Below, piece by piece: positions 27,202 to 36,381 of a stretch of DNA of 64,000 nucleotides; position 1 is the stretch's first letter; the number at the start of each line of letters is the position of its first letter. This DNA comes from M1-B18 sp048264125. Lineage in GTDB: Bacteria > Bacillota > Clostridia > Peptostreptococcales > Natronincolaceae. The stretch is from NCBI GenBank assembly GCA_048264125.1, contig JBLXDM010000006.1, positions 1 to 64,000 of the forward strand. Direction: 5' to 3'. A program made the position numbers and the translations under genes. The notes beneath the pieces were generated by a model. The model was not told the origin of the DNA and did no database searches. It worked only from the letters and a program-made list of their open reading frames with translations.

Positions 27202-27385
27202 ACAATAAATTAGATGGTTTGAAGTAAACCACGTGATAAGCTCATTATTTACACAAAATTAACACAAGATAGGTTCTACTTTGGCATTAAGATGGTATTA
27301 TTAAAATACACATCGAGATATATCAATTTGAAGTTTTGTTGCGCACATGTGATTATATGATTGATAAAAGCTGAAGGAGGCTAAT

Positions 27386-27841
27386 ATGAAACCTATAAAA
27401 GTTTTGTTTGTTTGTGTTCATAATTCTGCTAGAAGTCAAATGGCTGAAGCATTTTTAAATCATTTTGGTAATGGTATGGTTATTGCTGAAAGTGCTGGAT
27501 TAGAAAAGGGCATATTAAATCCATTGGCAGTGCAGGTTATGCATGAACTTGGATATGATATTTCTAGGAATGAGGTTGATAGTGTTTTTGAGTTTTTCAA
27601 AGCTCACAAATTGTATTCCTACATAGTCACTGTATGTGATGAAGCAAGTGGACAAAAGTGTCCAATCTTTCCTGGTGTCAGAGATATGATCCACTGGAGC
27701 TTAGAAGACCCATCTTCTTTTGAAGGTACCGAAGAAGACCGTCTTGAGCAGACGAGAGTAGTTAGAGATCAAATCAAAGCCCATGTATTTGAATTAGTTG
27801 AAGATCTTAAAAAACAGATCTTAAAAAACAGCATGGATTAA
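27386..27841 (+). CDS. arsC: Thioredoxin-coupled arsenate reductase-like protein
   Basis: A 151-residue protein with the low-molecular-weight phosphatase fold. The P-loop CVHNSARS (CX5R) lies at the N-terminus and two further cysteines in CDEASGQKC match the Cys82/Cys89 relay of the S. aureus/B. subtilis type ArsC. It would reduce arsenate to arsenite using thioredoxin. No ArsR, ArsB or Acr3 lies nearby, so a phosphatase-like role cannot be excluded. GAAGGAGG precedes the ATG. Confidence 0.85.
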   Translation: MKPIKVLFVCVHNSARSQMAEAFLNHFGNGMVIAESAGLEKGILNPLAVQVMHELGYDISRNEVDSVFEFFKAHKLYSYIVTVCDEASGQKCPIFPGVRDMIHWSLEDPSSFEGTEEDRLEQTRVVRDQIKAHVFELVEDLKKQILKNSMD

Positions 27842-27897
27842 GTTGATATACAAGTAATATGAGTTTGTGAATGAGAATTTGGAGATTATTTAAAGAC

Positions 27898-27922
27898 AAA
27901 AGAGCCTATTAAGGCTCTTTTA
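27898..27922. terminator. Bidirectional-looking terminator after arsC
   Basis: AAAAGAGCC-TATTAA-GGCTCTTTT, a perfect 9-base stem with A and T runs on opposite sides, lying between the converging arsC and GAF-protein genes. Confidence 0.8.
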
Positions 27923-27980
27923 AAGTTATTTTAGTAAGAACAGAAAACTAAAAAGTGTAAAACTGATGCAGTTTCAATTG

Positions 27981-29798
27981 CTAATCTTGGTAGTCATAGC
28001 GCAAGAAGTCTTTTATACTATTAGGCATAGGTAGCTTTTTAAAATCATGCTCATCCAGATTATCATAGGTAATGACAAAAACATAATTATCTACTTTATA
28101 ATAGTCAGCCCCTTCAAGCTCAGGTATTATAACTGATTTAAATGGATGCTGCTTAATTATTCTGTAGTATAAGTTAAAATCCACTTCATAAGCATGACAA
28201 TCCTTAATTTTCTCATCTAATACTGAAAGAAAAGCCTTCTTAGGTTCTTCTATATAATTACTCTTAAGCTCCTTTATTGTATTCATGTGATATATAACAG
28301 GAGATATGTTCTTGGAAATAGTATCAATTAGAAGAACTTCATCGTCCTGAAGACTTTCATTCGTTTCTACAACAACTAAAAAGCCCATTGGAAGCGAAGC
28401 TGCTCCTAAGCTAGCTTTATCAATATGAATAGGTGCTATTACTGTGCAATTGGTGCTTCCTAGCCACGTATCACCCTGATCATTAAAGTAAAGCTGAGGG
28501 CTGGTGGCTTTAAAATCATAAATGCACTCGCCGGTTAAAGCATCCTTCCATTGATTGTTGATAATAATCTCATGGTCTGAAGAAGGTATCCCAATAGAGC
28601 TTCGGACCTCATAGTTTGCTTCCTTCTTCAACATAATAAAGGCCTTTTTAACACCAAAAGATAGCTGAAGTGTATGTAAGGTCAAGTGACATAATTCTTC
28701 GAAGGTCTCACAACCATTGATATTCTTAATTAGCTTATTTAAATTCGATAATGTTATAAATTTCTTCTCAACCAGCTCTTTTTGGTGTTTAAGCTCCTGG
28801 AATAAGATAGCATTAGATAAAGCGATATAAGTAAAAGATGCTAGGGTTTCTACTAATTCAAATATGGAGCGGTTATATGCATCTGTTAATACCGAGTCAC
28901 TTAAAGTAACCATTCCTAATAGCTCTTCTTTTATGATCAAGATAACATATTTAGCATCTAGCCTATTTAATTCTTCCGAATTGACAAAGATGGATTTTAG
29001 AACATCTTGGTCTTCTTCAACATTTAATACAATTTTATTTTGACTGCAGTTTCTAGTATAAAGTTGGAACTCTGTATAATATGTAGCATAGGTCGAAATA
29101 TTTCTATAACCCTGTACTTTAATACTATTAGATTTTTCATCATAGATGCCAAAGGAAGTTACACGGCTACCGGTCATTTCGCTAAATATATCAATAGCTA
29201 TAGAATATAATGCTTGTAAATCAATTTGAGATAACAATGTCCTAACACTCTGATTAATGGCGAATAGATTAAAGATTTTTTCATCAAGCTCTTTATTTTT
29301 CTCTTTTAGATCAGAAAATATCTTGCTATTCTCTAAAGAGTTATTGAATAACCGCATAAGTGTTTTAGCTATAGCAAGATCCGAACTATTGATATTATCC
29401 ATGGACTTCCCATCTGATATAATAAATCCAAATAAATAGTCATCAATAATTAATGGCATGACTAAGGCCATATTAAAGGCCTTAACATCCTCTTCAGAGA
29501 AGAAATGATGGAAATTTGAAATTATAATATTACCATGTAAGGATGCAATGTTATGAATATTTGAGTTACCCTTGATGGTATAGTCATCGTAAGCATAGTA
29601 TCGCTTATTTCTTAGAGTATAATTCTGCCCTTCTCTAATAAATAAAGCCGATGATTTTAGTGTTAAAATCTCATTGGTAAAATCAAAAGTAAATCCACTT
29701 AAATGCTCTAAATTAAACCTTTGGGTAAAAAAATCTATGGCCTGCAATAGTGCTTCATACCTATAGAGCGTACTTGTTATGTCTTTTTCATTGAACAT
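27981..29798 (-). CDS. Multi-GAF-domain protein
   Basis: A 605-residue soluble protein without membrane segments. At least two, perhaps three, GAF-like modules are suggested: about 20-155 (ALVMPLIIDDYLFGFIISDG), 190-330 (RVTSFGIYDEKSNSI to LGMVTLSDSV) and 360-510 (KKAFIMLKKEANYEVRSSIG to MGFLVVVETNESL), joined by helical linkers. No GGDEF, EAL, kinase or helix-turn-helix output domain is visible, so it may be a sensory partner of another protein. It starts 12 bases after the FapA-type gene and is surely co-transcribed with it. Confidence 0.7.
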   Translation of the reverse strand: MFNEKDITSTLYRYEALLQAIDFFTQRFNLEHLSGFTFDFTNEILTLKSSALFIREGQNYTLRNKRYYAYDDYTIKGNSNIHNIASLHGNIIISNFHHFFSEEDVKAFNMALVMPLIIDDYLFGFIISDGKSMDNINSSDLAIAKTLMRLFNNSLENSKIFSDLKEKNKELDEKIFNLFAINQSVRTLLSQIDLQALYSIAIDIFSEMTGSRVTSFGIYDEKSNSIKVQGYRNISTYATYYTEFQLYTRNCSQNKIVLNVEEDQDVLKSIFVNSEELNRLDAKYVILIIKEELLGMVTLSDSVLTDAYNRSIFELVETLASFTYIALSNAILFQELKHQKELVEKKFITLSNLNKLIKNINGCETFEELCHLTLHTLQLSFGVKKAFIMLKKEANYEVRSSIGIPSSDHEIIINNQWKDALTGECIYDFKATSPQLYFNDQGDTWLGSTNCTVIAPIHIDKASLGAASLPMGFLVVVETNESLQDDEVLLIDTISKNISPVIYHMNTIKELKSNYIEEPKKAFLSVLDEKIKDCHAYEVDFNLYYRIIKQHPFKSVIIPELEGADYYKVDNYVFVITYDNLDEHDFKKLPMPNSIKDFLRYDYQD

Positions 29799-29810
29799 AG
29801 GTCTTACCCC

Positions 29811-31391
29811 CTAACTTAGATGGAGTTGATTATTATGGCTGTAGAATGTACCACTGGTAACCTGCTTTATAACTTTTTGAATCTTTTTTATCTCGATAAA
29901 GGTTTTAGGATAGGCCTTTCTAAAAATAGCAATTTCTCCTTCACCTCTAGATTCTAATACCTTCATTAGCTCAATTCTACGATCCTCTAATCCAGCTATT
30001 TTTTTTAGAAGCTCGTCATTTGAATAAACATAATACTCGTACTCATCCGTTTTTAACAATGCTATATGGTCCCGTAAGCTATTTTCATAAATAGCCATAG
30101 CCCTACGATTCTTATCTAAGTCGTCTAAATACGCCTTATATTTTACCAATAAGTTATCCAGTTCTTTTTTTATAGCTTTTCGATCAAAGCCTTCAACATT
30201 GACAACTGTCTTTTTCTCTGACCAATTGCCTATAGTATAGGATGATATTTTTACCTTAGCATTTAATGAACCCCCAATAATACGTCCCTTGCCTGAATCC
30301 ACAATTATATTATTGGCTTGTATATTACTATCAATAGCATAATAACCAATATGTACATCTCCTTTACAAATGATTGTACAGTCATTGGCATATTTTATAA
30401 AAACACCATTATTGGCTTCAATAATTGCTTTTCCTTTGCCGGAAATGCCACCTTTAACATAAATTTTTCCATTTATGGAGTGAATCTTTTCAACACCACC
30501 GATCCCCATTTCACCTAATATCGAAATATCCTTATCTGCTACTACACTAAAGCCATCCTGAACAATACCTCTAACGGTAATATAGCCATTAAATTCGATA
30601 TTCCCTGTACCATAGTCCACATCACCTGGAATTATTAAATGATCTAAGACACATATTTTTCCGAATTTAAACTCAACCACACCATCATTTTTTGCCCGGA
30701 GTATAACTTTGTCTCCCTCATCTACGGCTTCAACAGAAGGGTGATCAAATCTTAAAATCTTGTCCTTTCCACGCTTGCTACTAAGAGCATCTCCTTTAAC
30801 ATTGGTACCGGAAAAACCTTCCGTAGCAATAAGCTTTTCTCCTAACCAATCTCCTAGCTTTACCTCTTTAATTAAATCTACGTTATAGTGATCGGTTGAT
30901 CCATCATCATTTATTTTAGGTTGGTGCTTAGGTAAGTCTATATATCTTATTTCTGCATCCTTTCCGTTTTGAGGCAAATTGCCCTCGGCGATGAGGATTT
31001 TCTTTTTGGGCTCTAGTTGCGTGTTTAAAACCCCCGGTTTAATCCCGTGGGTTATGCCTTTATCTTTTAACTCTAATATGATTTTTGATAAGATATTTTT
31101 CTTTTCATTTTTAAGCTGTTCTTCTGTTATATTTAATGTTATATAGGCCTTTAAATCATCAGAAGAAGTCGAAATTTCAATCAGTGGCCTAACAATGCCC
31201 ACCTGTAAAGGCTCTGCGGTCCCAAAATCCAAGGCCTTTTTTAAATCTAGGAATTTGGTGATTGCAATTTGACCGTGTTTTGATAAAAGCTCATTAAAGG
31301 TCTTAACATCGAAGCCGGGTTTATCTACTTTTATATATAGATGCTCCTCGGACTCAAATAAAGTAAAATAATCATTTTGTATGAGTGCCAT
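29811..31391 (-). CDS. FapA/DUF342 family protein
   Basis: A 526-residue protein with the FapA layout. A variable N-terminal region is followed by a glycine-rich right-handed beta-helix core (about 185-400, e.g. DVDYGTGNIEFNGYITVRG, GGISGKGKAIIEANNGV) and a C-terminal coiled coil (about 405-500). FapA proteins occur widely in clostridia and are linked to cell polarity or membrane-associated signalling, with unclear biochemistry. The segment GIKPGVLN is the short DUF342 N-terminal signature as I remember it. It heads the pair with the GAF protein. Confidence 0.85.
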   Translation of the reverse strand: MALIQNDYFTLFESEEHLYIKVDKPGFDVKTFNELLSKHGQIAITKFLDLKKALDFGTAEPLQVGIVRPLIEISTSSDDLKAYITLNITEEQLKNEKKNILSKIILELKDKGITHGIKPGVLNTQLEPKKKILIAEGNLPQNGKDAEIRYIDLPKHQPKINDDGSTDHYNVDLIKEVKLGDWLGEKLIATEGFSGTNVKGDALSSKRGKDKILRFDHPSVEAVDEGDKVILRAKNDGVVEFKFGKICVLDHLIIPGDVDYGTGNIEFNGYITVRGIVQDGFSVVADKDISILGEMGIGGVEKIHSINGKIYVKGGISGKGKAIIEANNGVFIKYANDCTIICKGDVHIGYYAIDSNIQANNIIVDSGKGRIIGGSLNAKVKISSYTIGNWSEKKTVVNVEGFDRKAIKKELDNLLVKYKAYLDDLDKNRRAMAIYENSLRDHIALLKTDEYEYYVYSNDELLKKIAGLEDRRIELMKVLESRGEGEIAIFRKAYPKTFIEIKKIQKVIKQVTSGTFYSHNNQLHLS

Positions 31392-31847
31392 GTTATTCCC
31401 CCATCGACATACTTTTATTAATTGAAGTGTGTTACATGTATATACTACTACTATTGTATCTGAAATACCCCTTCTAACAATTATAATAATATTGACTATA
31501 GGTTATGAAATTGTTAAGCTTTGTCGAATTGTTTAATGTAAACAGAATTACTAGTAATCGTCATCATAAAGTGTTAATTTTGGTTTCCTTATCTCTAATG
31601 ATTTTTTCTAATATACTAAGTTATGTACCTCAGCATAGGAAATATAGAGGGCCACAGGAACAAGTCGAATTACATTTGGTTGTCCCTGGACGGTTCTTAT
31701 TTTACACATGACGCATTATTTTCGATTACTTTAATATGAAATATGCTATCATATTTATAAAGATGTATTAACACCTGATAAAATACGGCACAAATTGTCG
31801 AGTGAATTTAATTTGAATAATATATGATTTTTACAGGGGGGAAGAAT
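31392..31847. other. Divergent intergenic region
   Basis: 456 AT-rich bases between the FapA-type gene and the AraC-type gene. They must hold both promoters. A degenerate REP-like stretch (TGTCCCTGGACGGTTCTTATTTTACACA) ends near 31710. A 68-codon reading frame here looks non-coding. Confidence 0.4.
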
Positions 31848-32738
31848 ATGGACTGGATTAAACAGCTTAATGGAGCTATAGACTACATAGAAGAGAGTCT
31901 TACAGGTGAAATTTCATATCAAACTATATCAAGAATTGCCGGATGTTCAATTTATAATTTTCAAAGAATGTTTTCTTATATTGCAGACAAGCCATTATCT
32001 GAATATATACGACATAGACGTTTGACACTTGCTGCCTTTGACGTATTAAACACCACAGAAAGAATTATTGATATTTCATTGAAGTATGGATATGAATCTC
32101 AAGATGCATTTTCTAGAGCTTTTAGAGGTTTTCATGGTGTGTTACCTTCTACTGTAAGAAATGAGACAGTCCAGCTAAAAGCCTGTCCGAAGCTCTCCTT
32201 CCAAATTACAATAAAAGGAGAAAATCATATGAATTATCAAATTCAACAGTTTCCAGCATTTAAGACAATAGGAATAGCTAACAGAATTAGCACATCTAAA
32301 GCATTTGAAATTGTACCTCAGATATGGGACAATGCTTGGAAAGATGGTACAATGAACAAATTTATTGAGCTTTTTCAAAAAACGGATTATCGTCCTGCTG
32401 GCTTTCTAGGTATAAGTTCAGGTGGGCAGTGGGGAAATTCCGATGAAATGGAGTATATTCTTGCTGTCACAAACTACGTAGATGTTCCAATGTGTAACTA
32501 CATTGCTCCGCCTGAAGGGATGAGGGAATTTCCCTATCCAGCTTCAACATGGGTGATTTTTGAGGCAAACGGTAAACTACCTGATGCGGTACAGAAAATC
32601 TATAAGCAGTTTTATACTGAATGGCTGCCGAATTCAGGATATCAGTTAGCAGACCTTCCTGTTATTGAATCTTATATGCAGGATAACCATCAAGAAGTTT
32701 GGATAGCCCTTATTAAGAATAAGGAGGATAGGGGGTGA
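31848..32738 (+). CDS. AraC family regulator with GyrI-like effector domain
   Basis: A 296-residue protein. Two AraC helix-turn-helix motifs lie in residues 1-105 (AGCSIYNFQRMFSYIADKP; ISLKYGYESQDAFSRAFR). A GyrI/SOUL-like effector-binding domain occupies about 130-295 (FKTIGIANRISTS, WVIFEANGKLP, YKQFYTEWLPNSGYQ). This is the Rob/BmrR-type arrangement that often responds to drugs or amphipathic ligands. The start is ATG 31848 behind a GGGGGG binding site. Its stop overlaps the next gene by 4 bases. Confidence 0.9.
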   Translation: MDWIKQLNGAIDYIEESLTGEISYQTISRIAGCSIYNFQRMFSYIADKPLSEYIRHRRLTLAAFDVLNTTERIIDISLKYGYESQDAFSRAFRGFHGVLPSTVRNETVQLKACPKLSFQITIKGENHMNYQIQQFPAFKTIGIANRISTSKAFEIVPQIWDNAWKDGTMNKFIELFQKTDYRPAGFLGISSGGQWGNSDEMEYILAVTNYVDVPMCNYIAPPEGMREFPYPASTWVIFEANGKLPDAVQKIYKQFYTEWLPNSGYQLADLPVIESYMQDNHQEVWIALIKNKEDRG

Positions 32739-33433
32739 TCATGATATATTCTTTTAAGGAGACTTTACTAAACGAAAACAACCGAGGATTTTTTAAAATT
32801 CCCTTTAATGTATGGGAGACTTGTAGGAAAAAAGGACTGGTGCCTGTAGAAGTAGAGGTTCTAGGAAGGGTTTATGAATGCAGGCTTGTTCCCAAAGGTA
32901 ATGGGATGTATTATATTCCCGTACCTAAGAAAGTTTGTAGTAACATAGACTTTTCAGAAGAAATAAACGTTCAGTTTAAAGTCATTGACAAGCTTAGCCG
33001 AATAAATTCTAACAGTCCATATATTAAGGAGAAACCTATTCGAAGTATTGATTCTATAATTTATTTAAAGCAACCACAGAGTGGATTGTGTGGGCAAACA
33101 TGTATTGCCATGCTTGCAGGAATATCCATAGATGAAGCAATAATGGTTATGAAGAGCACAAGATGGCAGGCAAGCATGACCAAGGTTATAGAAACATTAG
33201 ATTACTTCGGATTTTCATTTGAAAAGCCTATTTATACAAAAGGTAGAAATGTAAATTTGCCAAAGTGCTGTATTGTTAATGTAAGAGGTGATAATAAAAG
33301 TCATTTTGTGATTTATTTTGATGGTATATACTATGATCCTACTTGTGGCATATTACAGGATTATAATTTTGAAGACATCATTTGCTATATGGAAATTGAT
33401 GCAAGTAACGACAGGGAACGGGTATGCCCCTAA
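32735..33433 (+). CDS. DUF1905 domain fused to a C39-like cysteine peptidase domain
   Basis: A 232-residue fusion. Residues about 5-85 resemble DUF1905 (FKIPFNVWETC, VEVLGRVYECRLVPKGNGMYYIPV). Residues about 110-225 look like a papain/C39-like cysteine peptidase fold, with QPQSGLCGQTCIAMLAG giving a candidate nucleophile Cys and SHFVIYFDGIYYDPTCG giving His and Asp. Activity is unproved. Its GTG overlaps the AraC-type stop codon by four bases, so the two are translationally coupled and probably act together. No transporter or obvious precursor peptide is adjacent. Confidence 0.7.
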   Translation: MIMIYSFKETLLNENNRGFFKIPFNVWETCRKKGLVPVEVEVLGRVYECRLVPKGNGMYYIPVPKKVCSNIDFSEEINVQFKVIDKLSRINSNSPYIKEKPIRSIDSIIYLKQPQSGLCGQTCIAMLAGISIDEAIMVMKSTRWQASMTKVIETLDYFGFSFEKPIYTKGRNVNLPKCCIVNVRGDNKSHFVIYFDGIYYDPTCGILQDYNFEDIICYMEIDASNDRERVCP

Positions 33434-33458
33434 CACAAGGGGACGGTTCTGTTGTGTT
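33432..33458. repeat. REP-like hairpin element (GGGGACGGTTCTGTTGTGTT type)
   Basis: AACACAA and TTGTGTT flank GGGGACGGTTCTG. I recognise the GGGGACGGTTC core as a frequent REP-like repeat in clostridial genomes; this is memory, not a search. It overlaps the stop of the preceding gene. Confidence 0.55.
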
Positions 33459-33517
33459 CTAATAGATCATTAAGAATATTGTTTAGTTCTACTATCTGCT
33501 AAGAAGGGCATGAGGAT

Positions 33518-33557
33518 GCCAGACAGTGTGAGCACAGTCTGGCGCTTTGTTTGACAC
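33518..33557. repeat. REP-like element half-site
   Basis: GCCAGAC/GTCTGGC hairpin running into GCGCTTTGTTTGACAC, the same tail as copies at 34314, 39824 and 43856. A degenerate opposite half (AACAAGGCGTTTCCTTGACATG) follows at 33624-33650. The 33434-33652 gap holds no other feature. Confidence 0.55.
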
Positions 33558-33652
33558 ATGAATAAGATTGATCATAGACAAAAATTAGATCAAATTGCTA
33601 TTGCATATAGGAAGGTGTAGGTCTGCTAAACAAGGCGTTTCCTTGACATGCA

Positions 33653-33964
33653 TTATATCATCGGTATATAGGTTTTTACATCGTATACATGGAAATCTAT
33701 TGGTAGATTATCAGTAACAATTTTTCCTTGCAAAGCTTTATTTCCAATCTTGACCTTAAGAGTTTCAAAGTCAGTATTAGACAGCATCATACTATCATTC
33801 TCATTTAATGATGTGGTCCCAACTACTCCAAACTTCCCAGTCACTGGGCACTCAACTTTAATTGATCCCTTTTCATCGATAAGTATATTTCCGAAAATAT
33901 TATTTTTGCCAACAGTTTCGCCAAAGAATATGCTTCCGTCCCTTAATAACAAATAGCCTTTCAT
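33653..33964 (-). CDS. Small protein of unknown function
   Basis: A 103-residue soluble protein starting MKGYLLLRDGSIFFGETVGK. The first 20 residues recall the start of carbamoyl-phosphate synthase small subunit (DG.xF.G), but the rest does not follow that family and it is far too short, so I assign no function. The start at 33964 is chosen because AAGGAGG stands 8 bases ahead; upstream in-frame ATGs have no binding site. It is flanked by REP-like repeats on both sides and is the only minus-strand gene between two plus-strand operons. Confidence 0.65.
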   Translation of the reverse strand: MKGYLLLRDGSIFFGETVGKNNIFGNILIDEKGSIKVECPVTGKFGVVGTTSLNENDSMMLSNTDFETLKVKIGNKALQGKIVTDNLPIDFHVYDVKTYIPMI

Positions 33965-34313
33965 TTCAATATACCTCCTTATATTTGATGAACTCATCAT
34001 AGTTTCTAGTTAAAGTTTATTCATATTTGCGTATAAATATACGGTTTTGTTTATAATTATACCACATTGATGTACAATATCAATATAAATTTATATGACA
34101 ATTTTAATAATTGCGGACTGCACCATAAGTAAGGGTGGTATTTCAATAGCTCTTTTGATACCGAAAAAGAGCGAACAGAATTTAAAGGATTTCGTAATAA
34201 TTCTATGAATTATATATATAGTTTTAAAGTTGTAGATATTGATTAAGCGCTGAAGCAATATGAAATTTGATTCGATATGTATTGACATGTAAATGGGGGG
34301 AGAAACATCAGAC

Positions 34314-34340
34314 GTGTCACCGGGACGCTTTGTTTGACAC
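34314..34340. repeat. REP-like element (GGGACGCTTTGTTTGACAC type)
   Basis: GTGTCA and TGACAC flank CCGGGACGCTTTGTT, forming a small hairpin. It matches 43856-43880 over almost its whole length. Confidence 0.65.
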
Positions 34341-34405
34341 ATAAATAGGGGAACAATATTAAACTAAGAAGAGATTTTTAAAAAAATTAATCTATGTAAT
34401 AGATA

Positions 34406-34438
34406 GTTGAGGTTCAGTTGATTTTAATAGGGTATGGT
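34406..34438 (+). promoter_or_regulatory. Response-regulator box and -10 of the two-component operon
   Basis: GTTGAGGTTCAGTTGAT (34406-34422) contains direct repeats GTTGAG/GTTCAG/TTGAT. A possible -10 TATGGT starts at 34433. The same box with identical spacing occurs upstream of the ABC transporter at 36327. Apart from this and the REP-like copy, 33965-34494 shows nothing supported. Confidence 0.6.
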
Positions 34439-34494
34439 GAGATGGACTTAGAAATATTCATGAGGGATAACCGATAAAGTTAGGAGGTCAATTT

Positions 34495-35169
34495 ATGTTT
34501 AATGTTTTGGTAGTGGAAGATGACGTTAACACACAAAAACTGATCTGTGCCATCCTAAAGCGGGGGAATTACAATGCTTCTGCGGCAAGAGATGGTCTTG
34601 AAGCTTTAAGTATGATGGAAAGGCAATACTTTGATTTAATTATCTTGGATTTGATGATGCCGAGGATGGATGGCTATCAGCTTTGTAAAGAATTACGCGA
34701 TGTTGGAGAGAATATTCCTATACTGATGATTACGGCACAGCAAGAAATTAAGGATAAGCATAAAGGCTTCCTTGTAGGAACAGACGATTACATGACAAAG
34801 CCCTTTGATGAGCAGGAAATGCTGTTTCGAATAAAGGCATTACTTCGTCGGGCGCAAATTGTAAATGAGCACAAATTAACAGCCAGAGGCACCTCTTTGG
34901 ATTATAACACACTTACTGTCACATATGGTGAAGATACAATTACACTCCCTCAAAAAGAATTTTATTTGCTGTTCAAATTGATGAGTTATCCAGATATGAT
35001 TTTTACCCGTCTGCAACTAATGGATGAAATATGGGGCCCCGATACAGAAACGGATGAGCACACTCTGAATGTTCATATGGGAAGGCTACGGGAAAAATTT
35101 AAAAACAACCCTGATTTTGAGATCGTTACTGTTCGCGGACTGGGGTACAAGGTGGTGAAGCATACATGA
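34495..35169 (+). CDS. OmpR/PhoB family response regulator
   Basis: A 224-residue regulator. The receiver domain (1-120) has acidic residues VVEDD, phosphorylatable Asp in LIILDLMMPRMDG and Lys in YMTKPF. The C-terminal winged helix (about 130-222) ends in LNVHMGRLREKF and VTVRGLGYKVV. AGGAGG precedes the ATG. Its stop overlaps the kinase gene by 4 bases (ATGA). It likely binds the boxes at 34406 and 36327. Confidence 0.95.
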   Translation: MFNVLVVEDDVNTQKLICAILKRGNYNASAARDGLEALSMMERQYFDLIILDLMMPRMDGYQLCKELRDVGENIPILMITAQQEIKDKHKGFLVGTDDYMTKPFDEQEMLFRIKALLRRAQIVNEHKLTARGTSLDYNTLTVTYGEDTITLPQKEFYLLFKLMSYPDMIFTRLQLMDEIWGPDTETDEHTLNVHMGRLREKFKNNPDFEIVTVRGLGYKVVKHT

Positions 35170-36203
35170 AAAAAAGACTGAGTCTCGCTGCTTCACTGGT
35201 TATATTTGTATTTTTTGTTATGCTTTTGTCGGTTGTAATTGGCAGATTATGCACTTATTTACTGAGCTATGTTTTTGGCAGTAGTTTTTTAGAAAATAAT
35301 CTTTTGGGATTTTTTGCTTTGCTCTCTACAAGTGTATTTATTGGAACTTCTATCACCGCGCTCCTTAGCAGATGGATGGTGAAGCCTGTCCGTAATCTGA
35401 TTGAAGCTATTGAGGATGTAGCTAAAGGTGATTTTTTTGTTTCTGTTAAAGGCAGCAGCATTCCAGAGCTTGAGAGCCTTGCTGCAAGCTTTAATAAAAT
35501 GGTGAAGGAGCTTGCAGGCATTGAAATGTTACGTACTGATTTTATAAATAATTTCTCACATGAGTTTAAAACACCTATTGTATCTATCAAGGGCTTTGCA
35601 AAGCTTTTGAAGGAAGACGACTTAACCAGTGAAGAAGCGCAGGAATATTTAGATATAATCATTCAGGAATCACAAAGATTGGCGGACCTTTCCACAAATG
35701 TACTAAATTTATCAAAGGTTGAAAGCACGGAGATCATTAGAGAAAAAGAAGTGTATGCCCTGGATGAACAAATACGTAGGGCTATACTTATATTAGAACC
35801 CAAATGGAGTGCTAAAAATCTTTCGGTAGATGTGGAATTGGAGAGTATAAATATTTATAACAATGCACCCCTACTCCAACAAATATGGGTGAATCTACTG
35901 GATAACGCTATCAAATTTACTGATAACGGTGGGGAGCTACAAGTCAGTTTAAACCGTATTAATTCATCGATACGATTTTGCCTGCGGGATAATGGGCATG
36001 GAATGGATGAGGAAACAAAGCAGCATATCTTTGATAAGTTTTATCAAGGCGATACATCACACACAATTATCGGAAATGGGCTTGGCCTGACGTTGGTTAA
36101 GAAAATTGTAAACCTCTGCAACGGACATATAGATGTCGAAAGCAGTTTAGGAAAAGGTAGCACCTTTACTGTTATCTTGCCTTTGGGAATACCCGATGGA
36201 TAA
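35166..36203 (+). CDS. Membrane sensor histidine kinase
   Basis: A 345-residue kinase with two transmembrane helices near the N-terminus (about 8-30 and 40-65) and almost no extracellular loop. A HAMP domain (WMVKPVRNLIEAIEDVAKGD), the phospho-acceptor His in NNFSHEFKTPIVSIKGF and the ATPase domain (NLLDNAIKF, DNGHGMD, GNGLGLTLVKKI) follow. The tiny extracytoplasmic part resembles intramembrane-sensing kinases linked to antibiotic-detoxifying ABC exporters, which fits the transporter downstream. Confidence 0.95.
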   Translation: MKKRLSLAASLVIFVFFVMLLSVVIGRLCTYLLSYVFGSSFLENNLLGFFALLSTSVFIGTSITALLSRWMVKPVRNLIEAIEDVAKGDFFVSVKGSSIPELESLAASFNKMVKELAGIEMLRTDFINNFSHEFKTPIVSIKGFAKLLKEDDLTSEEAQEYLDIIIQESQRLADLSTNVLNLSKVESTEIIREKEVYALDEQIRRAILILEPKWSAKNLSVDVELESINIYNNAPLLQQIWVNLLDNAIKFTDNGGELQVSLNRINSSIRFCLRDNGHGMDEETKQHIFDKFYQGDTSHTIIGNGLGLTLVKKIVNLCNGHIDVESSLGKGSTFTVILPLGIPDG

Positions 36204-36244
36204 TATGTGCTGCTAATATTTAGTTTTATCATATTGCTTGAAGT

Positions 36245-36294
36245 AAAAAAGTGCCTACAAACGGATAAATCACGCCATTTGCAAGCACTTTTTT
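36245..36294 (+). terminator. Terminator after the histidine kinase gene
   Basis: AAAAAAGTGC pairs with GCACTTTTTT around an imperfect inner stem, followed by ATTT. It separates the two-component genes from the ABC genes. Confidence 0.75.
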
Positions 36295-36326
36295 ATTTCA
36301 TAGGATTTTTTTTAAGATAACTAAAA

Positions 36327-36359
36327 GTTGAGGTTGAGTTGATACTAGATTGTTAGAAT
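36327..36359 (+). promoter_or_regulatory. Response-regulator box and -10 of the ABC exporter operon
   Basis: GTTGAGGTTGAGTTGAT (36327-36343) is 16/17 identical to the box at 34406. The -10-like TAGAAT starts at 36354, the same distance from the box as in the other promoter. Confidence 0.65.
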
Positions 36360-36381
36360 AAAGCAACTACAAAATAAGGAG

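Noticed and set aside
31505..31711. 68-codon plus-strand frame upstream of the AraC-type gene
   Set aside because: No ribosome binding site, its end is made of a REP-like repeat, and it shows no family features.
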